The notes under the pieces: model-generated
What the model was told of the DNA's origin: nothing
Seen by the model: only the letters and a program-made list of their open reading frames with translations
Database searches by the model: none
In this document: one piece after another, positions 24,214 to 32,800 of the stretch
Position numbering within the stretch: position 1 is the stretch's first letter
Layout of the letters: every line of letters starts with the position of its first letter
Made by a program: the position numbers and the translations under genes
Assembly: GCA_937860145.1 (NCBI GenBank)
Contig: CALMBF010000079.1
Coordinates: 1 to 64,000 of the forward strand
Reading direction: 5' to 3'
Length of the DNA: 64,000 bases
Origin: an uncultured Geobacter sp.
GTDB lineage: Bacteria; Desulfobacterota; Desulfuromonadia; Geobacterales; DSM-12255

Positions 24214-24900
24214 ATGACCTCCCGACACCTGCGCATCGGCTACGGAGCACTCCTGTGCGCCATGCTGCTCGGCAGTACCGGCTGCTCCACCGAGAAGAAC
24301 CGTCTCCAGATGCTGGTAACCAACTGCCTCGACCCGAGCGGTGAAACCTACTGCTCCACCTGTCAGTCCCCCCGCACGGAGGGCGGCTGCGTGGCCGACG
24401 ACGCCTGCACCCGCACGACCGAGGTGTGGCGGGAGACCTCGAACTACGTCGCCATCCGGGACCGGAAGATGTGCGGCTGCGGCGATCCCGGCTTCATCCA
24501 CGGCCTGGCTATCCCCCGGGCGCTCATTTCCGGCGTCGATGCGCCCAACCGGCCCAACGGCCTCTGGGGTTTCGCCTGGCAGACCGCTCTCGAACGGAAC
24601 ATCCCCCGGGAGGAGATAGCCCTGGGGATCAATCCGAAACATGACCGGAGCGAGAACCAGATGCATATCCACATCACGCGGCTGCGGGACGGCGCACGCA
24701 GCGGCTTCGCTCCGGAGATGTCCGCCAGGGTGAGTGATCTGGCAACGGTCTGGAGGGTTGCCGGTAACATCGCGGCGGCACGCGGGCTCTCCGACTACGG
24801 CGTGTTGGTGGCCGCCGGCACGGAGGGAGACTTCGTGGTCGTTGTGGATGAAGGAAGCCCTGAGGACCGTTTCATGCGGGCCAGATGTCCAAAACGGTGA
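24214..24900 (+). CDS. CDP-diacylglycerol diphosphatase-like lipoprotein (Cdh family)
   Basis: A 228-residue protein with a lipoprotein signal (LLCAMLLGSTGC, lipid-modified Cys at ~24). The mature region contains a Cys-rich stretch (CLDPSGETYCSTCQSPRTEGGC), VAIRDRKMCGCGDPGFIHGLAIPR, and the key INPKHDRSENQMHIHITRLRDGAR with a HxHI histidine pair. The latter matches Cdh, which splits CDP-diacylglycerol into phosphatidate and CMP in a histidine-triad-like fold. AAAGGA precedes the ATG. It is monocistronic. Confidence 0.85.
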   Translation: MTSRHLRIGYGALLCAMLLGSTGCSTEKNRLQMLVTNCLDPSGETYCSTCQSPRTEGGCVADDACTRTTEVWRETSNYVAIRDRKMCGCGDPGFIHGLAIPRALISGVDAPNRPNGLWGFAWQTALERNIPREEIALGINPKHDRSENQMHIHITRLRDGARSGFAPEMSARVSDLATVWRVAGNIAAARGLSDYGVLVAAGTEGDFVVVVDEGSPEDRFMRARCPKR

Positions 24901-25018
24901 ACCCCTGGCCTGGCTGACCACCCGCCGCCGGCGCAGCACCCATCTGTACAACATGACGAGAATCTGATAGGATTCGCCCCTGCAACCGGATCGATGATAC
25001 CACTCAAGGAGACGAATA

Positions 25019-25405
25019 ATGGCGAATGCAGCCTCATTGATTTCAGCATTCAAGGTTCTGAACAACACCAGCGAGACGTCGGTGGCACACTTCACCCCCT
25101 CACTCATCGGCATGTTCGGCTCACCGGCGATTTTCGATGCCTTCCTGGCGGAAATCGGCGCAGCACTTGCGAACGGCAGGATTTCCCCCTCGTTGAAGAA
25201 ACGCGCCGCAAACCTGGCCGGCACCTTCATCCCCCAGGTCGCCGACTACAACGGCATCAAGGACCCTGCGGCATACCCGGTGACAGCGGACACTTTGCGG
25301 AGTCTGTCGACGGCATCCCTCGGCACCAGGAAAGAGGGGGTCGCCATCATCCTCTCCGCACTCATGGTCATCCTGAAAGAGGCCGAAGCGCTTGCTACCT
25401 GCTGA
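25019..25405 (+). CDS. Hypothetical helical protein (128 aa)
   Basis: A well-placed GGAGACGAATA precedes the ATG. The product is almost wholly amphipathic helix, Ala/Leu/Ser-rich, with no charged cluster, signal peptide or cysteine motif except a final Cys. It may be cytoplasmic or a phasin-like structural protein; nothing supports a definite function. It stands between two secreted-protein genes on the same strand. Confidence 0.6.
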   Translation: MANAASLISAFKVLNNTSETSVAHFTPSLIGMFGSPAIFDAFLAEIGAALANGRISPSLKKRAANLAGTFIPQVADYNGIKDPAAYPVTADTLRSLSTASLGTRKEGVAIILSALMVILKEAEALATC

Positions 25406-25513
25406 TGACACAAGGGGTTCCCGCCGGTGTCAGTCAGGACATCGGCGTTGTTTCGGCAGTGGGGAGAAATCAGAAAGCCCGGGAATGGATTCCCGGCGTG
25501 GGGAGAGAGTTTC

Positions 25514-25861
25514 ATGAAAAGAGTGCCAGCCCTGCTCCTGGCAGCACTGGTTGCCAGCAGTTTCTCTGCCGTTGCGGCGTCGGCCGGGAATGTCACGGTG
25601 GGGAGATACGCGATGGATACGGAACACAAGGATGAAGTGCTCGCGTTTTACCTTAATACCCTCCTGACCGGTATAACCATGACGAATGAGCGGGCCAGGC
25701 CGCCCCTTTTCTGTATGGACAACCGCCCGGACGCGGAACCTGCCTTTTCCCTGCTGGACAAACGGATCGGCCGGCTGATGAAGGAGGGGAAAATCTCCGC
25801 GGAAACACCCATAGACGGGGTGATCCTGGATATGATGATGGAGGAATTCCCCTGCAGGTAG
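25514..25861 (+). CDS. Small secreted protein, possibly Rap1a/Tai-like
   Basis: The ATG at 25514 begins MKRVPALLLAALVASSFSAVAASA, a clear signal peptide; GGAGAGAG lies just upstream. The 90-residue mature part has two cysteines (FCMDN and the final EFPCR) and the pattern of helix - MTNERARPPLFC - helix - LDMMMEEFPC, which resembles the Rap1a/Tai fold of small periplasmic immunity-type proteins. That resemblance is weak and unverified. Confidence 0.6.
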   Translation: MKRVPALLLAALVASSFSAVAASAGNVTVGRYAMDTEHKDEVLAFYLNTLLTGITMTNERARPPLFCMDNRPDAEPAFSLLDKRIGRLMKEGKISAETPIDGVILDMMMEEFPCR

Positions 25862-25863
25862 CG

Positions 25864-26238
25864 TCAGTTTCCGGCAAGGGCTTCGGCAACCCGTGCAAGC
25901 ATCTGGTCAGGTGTAAACGGCTTGCGGATAAACCCCTCGCAACCTGACTCCCGTACCAGAAGACCGAGCTCCTCTTCGCTCTTCGAGGAGAGGAGCAGAA
26001 CGGGGATATCCCTGGTGGTCTCGTCACTCTTGAGGAGTCGGGCTTTCTTGTCCCCATCCAGTTTCGGCATCATCACGTCCAGGATGACCAGGTCGGGTCT
26101 GTTCTCGCCGTACAGATAGACATCCGCGTCCTGGGCGCTCAGAGCAGTCTGCACGTCATATCCACCCTCAGCCAGCATTTCACCCGCCTTTGCCAGGACT
26201 ATTTCGCTGTCGTCAACAACCAGGATTCTTTTGTTCAT
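25864..26238 (-). CDS. Single-domain response regulator (CheY-like receiver)
   Basis: A 124-residue receiver domain without an output domain. Acidic DDS near the N-terminus, the phosphoacceptor Asp in DLVILDVMMPKLDG (~53), Ser/Lys in LLLSSKSEEELG, and the C-terminal GFIRKPFTPDQML with the conserved Lys-Pro are all present. ATG 26238 follows AAAGGTAG; a GTG-type upstream start is less likely. No histidine kinase gene is adjacent, so its partner is elsewhere. Confidence 0.92.
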   Translation of the reverse strand: MNKRILVVDDSEIVLAKAGEMLAEGGYDVQTALSAQDADVYLYGENRPDLVILDVMMPKLDGDKKARLLKSDETTRDIPVLLLSSKSEEELGLLVRESGCEGFIRKPFTPDQMLARVAEALAGN

Positions 26239-26335
26239 CCATCTACCTTTCAAGGATTACTCCGTGTGATCTCGCGACAACCTGCACCCCTGCCTGCCAA
26301 CTCCCCTCACCTTTCAACGGCACAGGCGGTTCCGG

Positions 26336-26671
26336 CTACTCATCGTCCTGGTGCGATCTTTTCACCCCACGTTTGCTCCGCCGGGAAGAATCGCCGCCCG
26401 GCACCGCTCCCCTGACGCCGACGGGCGCGGGGGAGAGGGGGGGGGTCACCGATGACGAGGTAACGCTCGACGGTGCCGCTCCCGGCAGTGCCGTGTCACT
26501 CTTCGGGTCAGGTCCGTACTTCATCGCCCGGACCCTGGAACGGTACCTGGACGGCACGTCGTCCAGGCTGCTCGCATAATGGGTTACCCCGGAACCGTCC
26601 CGCCACCGGTAGATTTCGCCGAAGGCAGACGTCGCGAGGAACGGCAGCAGAAGCAGGAACCAGATTCTCAT
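26336..26671 (-). CDS. Secreted DUF4124 protein
   Basis: A 111-residue protein: signal peptide MRIWFLLLLPFLATSAFG, then the DUF4124 segment EIYRWRDGSGVTHYASSLDDVPSRYRSRV, followed by a low-complexity Ser/Pro/Arg tail. The tail SVTPPLSPAPVGVRG overlaps a GC-rich palindrome of the type also seen in hsdR, so the C-terminus may have been extended by a repeat insertion. It shares its N-terminal domain with the protease-like protein at 2038. Confidence 0.7.
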   Translation of the reverse strand: MRIWFLLLLPFLATSAFGEIYRWRDGSGVTHYASSLDDVPSRYRSRVRAMKYGPDPKSDTALPGAAPSSVTSSSVTPPLSPAPVGVRGAVPGGDSSRRSKRGVKRSHQDDE

Positions 26672-26809
26672 GGCAACTCCGGACAACGGGTGTGAAGGTC
26701 AATGAGACGTATTACCAGAAAACGCGGGCAATGTTAACTTAAAAAAACAGGGTTCTAAACAAACGGAGGGTTACACGCGTCGGCCGGTCCGGTTCCGGAC
26801 GCGACAGCT

Positions 26810-26839
26810 GACCGGCCCTGCCGTCTGGCAGGGCCGGTC
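26810..26839. terminator. GC-rich hairpin downstream of the giant repeat protein gene
   Basis: A perfect 13-bp stem, GACCGGCCCTGCC / GGCAGGGCCGGTC, with a GTCT loop lies about 20 nt after the stop at 26858. There is no T tract on the minus strand, so termination may be incomplete or factor-assisted. Confidence 0.55.
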
Positions 26840-26857
26840 ACTTCGTTGTGCGGCAGG

Positions 26858-29800
26858 TCAGGGGTTGACATTATCCCCCGGGGTGTACGGCGGGGTGTAG
26901 GTGCTCGTTTCAGCGTAGGGCGAGTAGAGGGCGCCGGTACGGGAGCGGACCCGGTAGCGGTACTGCTTGATCGGCTCGATGGCAAGCCTGTCCGTGAACG
27001 TGGTCGTTGCCGGACCGACGGTTCCGATCTTCACCCAGACCCCGTCGCGCACCATCCGTTCGACTTCATACCCTTCCGGCGGAGTACACGGGTTGGGGGT
27101 ACAGGTCTTCTCGACCCAGTCGAGCCTGATCTTGAAGGAGTTGAGCGGTGTCGCCGTCAGCGTCTGATCGGCAATCGGAAGGGTGGTGGCACATTTTTCC
27201 GTGCTGTAGGACGAGTTGCCACCCGTACTGTTCCAGCTTCTCACCTGGAAACAGTACGTGCTGTTTTCGCTCAGACCGCTGCTCTGGTACGAGGTGACCA
27301 CCGCTGACGGAGCCGGACAGGCAACGGTCGGGTAGCTGTAACCGCAGTAGTTCTGCGTGTAGGGGACCGGGATGTTACTGATTTCACTGTACACCCCACC
27401 CGCTGGTTTCATCTCGACCCGGTAAGTGATTGCTCCGGTTACGAGGGGCCACGAGATGTCGATGCGGCTGGCCGAGACAGCGACCGCCGAGACAGACGGT
27501 GCCAGCGGCGTTGTGGTGGTGGACTGGACGGGGCTGGTGGCCGAGAATCCGCCGGCTGAGGCGGCACTGACCCGGTAGTAGTAGAGGGTGCCGGAGGAGA
27601 GCCCGCTGTTGGTGAAGGTGGTCACATCCTGCCCTACCGTGGCCACATTGTTGCTCCAGGTGACATTGTCGAGGCTGCGATCGATCTGGTAGCCGCTGTT
27701 GCCGGTGACCTGTGGCCAGGAGAGAGTCAGGGACGAGGTCCCGATGTTACTGAAGGTGATGGTCCCCGGTGCCGCCGGCCTGGTCATCTGGGAGACGATG
27801 TTGCTGAAGGGGGAATCGGCGGTAGGCGGCGGACCGATGGCGACGATCTTGTAACAGTAGAACGTCCCGGGGGAGAGCCCGCCATGGCTGTAGCTGAAGG
27901 CGTTCGCGCCCAGGGAGACGGGTGAGTTCCAGCTGTCATCGGTGCAGGTCGTCCCGCTGCGGACCTTCCAGAAGAGCCTGTACCCGATATCGCCGTTGAC
28001 ATTGTTCCAGGTCGGGGTGAGCTGGCTGGTGGTGGTGGAGGCTGCGGCCGGCGCGACCATGGTCGGCGCCGGGGGGGTGACCGTGACCCACTGTTCGTTG
28101 CTCCAGGCGGTATAGTCGCTGCTGTTGTACCGTGCCCTGACCCGGAAACGGTAGGTATACCCACCCGCAAGGCCGGTGGTGGCAGCGGCGCTGACCACCC
28201 GGAGGCCGTCGGAGGGCTGGGGCTCGACGGAGATGGTGCAGGCAGTATCGTTAACGGTCCTGCCGGCGGGGTTCTGGTGATCGCTCGACGGGCATCTCTC
28301 TATTTCGTAGAAGGTGGCGGAGGGGATCCTGTTCCAGGCCGTTTCCACCGCTGCGCCGGCCAGCGATGCGCGGCGGAAGATGTGCCCCACCTCCGGGGTC
28401 CAGTAGGTCGGGCTGAAGGTAACAGGCTGGGACGCCGGCAGGGTGAACTGGAAGTTCTCCACCCTGGTCTGCACCATGGTGCCGGCAGGATGGGGGAGCC
28501 TTCCCAGCTGGTATACCCAGAGTGAGGTGGGGGTGTACAGATCACCTGCCTGAAGGTCCAGTTGCCGTCTGAGCTGCCAGGCACCCGCTGGGGGCGCGGT
28601 ATACAACAGAATGCTGTTGCCGCTCTTGGCGAGCCTGAACGAGCCGGCCGTGTCACTGGCAGGGAAAATCAGCTGCTCCGACACGTTGGTCACCGGCTCG
28701 ACGATGTTCACCCAGTAGGCTTCCACTGCCTGGGCCGCCGGCCGGGGATCGAAGATGGTGTAGGAGTCGCCGCTGGCGATCTGGTAAGGGAACGGCGGGT
28801 CCACGATGACCGTGTTAGCGCTGTTGCTGCTGATCGTCCTGAAGAGGCCGATGTTGGGTCCGCTGGTCATGTAGAGGTGGAAACCGGCCCACTGGTTCGG
28901 TGCCCAGTTTTTCGGCGGCAAGGTGGTGCCGCTGTTGTCCGACGAGTCCACCAGCTGGGCGTTGGTGCTGGTTTTCCCGTCCTGGGTCTTGCCGTTGTTC
29001 GCGGCGGTGCCGGCAATGACGTTGATCCGGTAACTGTCGCCGTTTGCCGGGTCGACCGGGAAGGGGCTCTCCAGGGTCAGGGAGGTGGCGCTGTTGGCGG
29101 TGATCCTGCGCACCAGCTGGCTGTTGGCGCCGGAGGTCATCTGCAGGTAGTTGTCCTTCCACTGATTGACGCCCCACCCTTTCCAGGGCGTCGCCGAGCC
29201 GGCCATGGTCCTCGTGTCGGAGAGGGTGACCAGGGAGGGAGCATACGCCGTGATCTTGCCGTTGTCCTGGGGGGGGATCCGCCCCCGGTAGAGGTAGGCA
29301 TTGTAGGTCTTGCCTGCCGGAGCCTGGAAATCGAAACGCAGGCCGGCATAGGTGCTCACCAGGTAGAGATAGGGGAGCGACGAATCTGCCGGGACCAGGC
29401 CGGAGAGAATCGAGTAGTCGAACCGGCTGTCGAAGTTGCTGTTTAGGGGGGTGAGGTCCCGCAGGGAGAGGAGTTCGTAGTTGTAGTTGTTGCCGTAGCC
29501 CGGGGCTGCCGAGGTGAACTCGGCAGAGCCGCTGGCAAGGCTGACCTTTGCCGTCCCCTTGGCCGTGGATGACGGGGTCACGGCGGTGGTGAGGGTGCCT
29601 GAGCCGGCCGTGGCAGTGGTGGAGCCGATGAGGTAGGTGTCGGTGGCGCTGATGGGGTAGGCGAACGGCGTGCCGACGGTCAGGGTCGTGGCGCTCTTGG
29701 CGGTGATCGTCCGCTTCTGGCCGCTGTTGCTGCCGGAGGTCATCATCAGGAAGTACCCACGGCTCCAGTCGGAGAGCCAGCTGTTCCCCGTGTCCACCAG

Positions 29801-32800
29801 CTGGGTGGTGCTCGTGCCGGGACTCCCGGCGGCGGTGCCGGAGTAGGCGGCGAACTGGACGGCCGGGACCAGGGTGTAGGTATCGCCGGGGGCAATGGCA
29901 GTGGCAAAGGGGGGGGTGACGGTGATGGTCTTGGCCGCACTGTCAGTGGCAGTGATCAGCCTCGCCTCTCCCTGGTTGCTCCCCGAGGTCATCTGCAGGT
30001 AGTAGCCACTGTAGTTGGCCTGCCAGACATTGCCGGTATCCACCAGGGTCGTCGCGGTGGAACCGGCACCAACGGCGGTGCCGACGTAGGGGGCGACCCT
30101 GGCCACGGGCGCGATCAGGTAGGCATCACCGGCAGCCGAGGGGTTGGGGAAGGGGTCGGTGGAGAGCGTCGTCGCCGTGTTGCCCAGGATCTTGCGGGCA
30201 TGGCCGTTGTTGCTTCCCGAGGTCATCATCAGGTAATAGCCGGCCCAGTTGGCGCCTCCCCAGCTGTTGCCCGTATTGGTCAGGACGGTGGTGGAGCCTG
30301 CAGACGTTGCCGTCCCGAAGGAGGAGGCGATCTGGTAGGTATCGCCGGCGACGATGGGGGACGCGAAGTTGGCGGAGGCATAGACATCGATCTGGCCACT
30401 GGCCCAGGAGAGGCTCCTTTCAAGGCCGACATTCGCCGCGTTGGCGCTGCCGGTGATCCTGAGCTTGAAACCGACCCACTCGTTCATCCCCCAGACCTTG
30501 TTGGCGTCGAGGAGGCTGTTGCCCGGACTCCCCGGTGCGTTGCCGGTGGCCCTGCCGCTGACGGTCTGCAGGATCGTGTAGCTGTCGCCGCTGTTGACCG
30601 TTTCCCCCGCGAAGGCCGGACTGACGAAGAGGGCCGAGTTGACGTTTCCTGCCACCCGTTTCGTCAAGGTGGTGCCTCCGGAGGTGATCACCACCGGCCG
30701 GTTTATGAAGTAATCAGCCTGGGTCCAGTATTTCGAGCTGTCCTCCATGACGCTGTAGGATGATTCGAACTCGCTGGTGGAGGTGGTGAGCAGCGGTGCA
30801 TCGGGGGGGGTGGTCATGCAGACCGGGGTGCTGTAGACATCCGCGGGATGGCCGGTGACCGTACTGTAGGCCTTGACCTGGTAGCAGTATTCGGTGGCAA
30901 GGGCTAGGCTGGTGTGCTGGAATGAAACGGTGTTGAGCGGCAGACCGGTGGCTGCCGGGATGGGGGTGTAGCTCCCCGAGCTGCCGCTGGTGCTGACCAG
31001 GGCAGTGTACCCCGTTTCTCCGGAAAGCTGGTTCCAGGCAAGATTGAGGGCGGTACTGCTTGCCGGCGAGACCGTGAGGGCCGGCGGTGTCAGGTTCGTC
31101 CAGGTACCGAGGGTGGTGCTGGTCGCCGAGACGTTGCCGCTCGCCATGGCGTAGACCCTGAAGCGATAGTTCGTCCCGGCGGCCAGTGAGGGGACGGTGT
31201 AGGTGGTGACCAGTCCCGCATTGATGTTCCCCCAGGGGGAATAGTAAGTATCGTTGATGCCGTCACAGGCGGCAGGGTTTGTGTCGCTTTGGCTGCAGGT
31301 GGCAGACTGCACCATATAGCTGGTGGCATCCGCCACCGGTGTCCAGGAGAGAACCGCCTGGCCGGCTCCCCCGGTGGCGCTGGTCAACGCTGGGGTCGCC
31401 AGGAGGGTTTTGCCGCTGACTTCGCTGCTCCAGCCGGAGCTCCCCGCGGCATTGACCGCCTTGACACGGTAATAGTAGGTCGTGTTCGCCGAGAGCCCCG
31501 TTACGTTGCAGGAGAGGGAGGTGGTCCCCCCGCAGGCCGACGGGGTTGTCTCGTCTCCGTAGGGGCTTCCCGAGGGGCGGTACTGCAGGGTGTAGGTGAT
31601 GGTGCCCGCTCCGGGGACGACGGGGTTGGCCCAGGTGACGGACATGCCGCTACTGGTAATGGCCGAAGGGGTATCGGCAGGCCAGGCCGGGATGGCCAGG
31701 ACCGCCGTCCCAGTGGTTTCGTTGCTCCAGGCGGAGTCGCCGCCGGCATTGACGGCCTTTACCCGGAAAACGTAGCCGCCGTTCGGCGTCAGGCCGGAGA
31801 CGGTGCAGACGGTGGCGCTGGTCGACGTGCAGGCCGGCACGTCGGCATATGTCCCGCCGGACGGCTTGTACTGCAGGGCATAGGAGGCGGCACCGGTGAC
31901 GCTGTTCCAGGTCAGGTCCATCCGGGTATTGCTGATATTGGACGGCCCCGCAAGGACCGGCGCCGCGGGCCTGGTCGGCGCCGTCTGCTCGCTGCTGGGG
32001 AGGGAGAATCCCGAGGTGTTGATGGTGCTGACCCTGTAGGAGTAGGTCGTGCCGGGGGTAAGGCCGGTATCGGTATGGCTCGTCACGTCGGCGGTTTTGA
32101 GCGTCAGCTCGCTCCACCCCCCGTTCCCGGTCTTGCGTTCGACCCGGTACCCCTGGTTGCCGGTCACCTGGCTCCAGCCGAGGGTTATCTGGGTCGGGGA
32201 GTCAACCGCGAGGGGAGCCAGCACGGGAGGGACCAGTGTCGTTGCGGCACAACTCTCCACCGTCCGCGAGTTGAGGGCTCCGGTGAATGCGTAGATGCGG
32301 TAACAGTACGCGGTTCCGGCGGCCAGACCGCTGTCCGTGTAGGTGGTCGTACCGGCAGGCGCGGTGGTCACCAGGCTCCAGCTGCTGGTCGGCAGAACCG
32401 GCGCCTGCGTCCGCTCTATATGGTACTGGGTGCCGGCGGTCGTGGCGTGCCATGCGAGGGAGATCCTCCCCGAGTCTGCCTGGGGTGCCAGGCTGAAGGG
32501 GGACGGCACCAGGATGTAGTTGTTCGTCTGCTTCAGCACCAGGTAGTCGGGATTCTGGGTATGGGTGACCCCGGCAATAAACGCCTCCCCCTGGTAGTTG
32601 ACCGCAATGGCCCGGGCCTCGTCCTGCAGTCCGCCATCGTAGGTCGTCGCCCCGAGGAACGCCCCCTCGTGGTCGTAGACGACGGAAAGGATGTCCGAAC
32701 TCCCGTCGGATGCCGGGCTGGTGTCGGGGCCGCTGCGGCTGTTGCCGGTAACGTAGATATAGCCGGATGAGTCAACGGCCATGGCGGTGACATAGTCGTA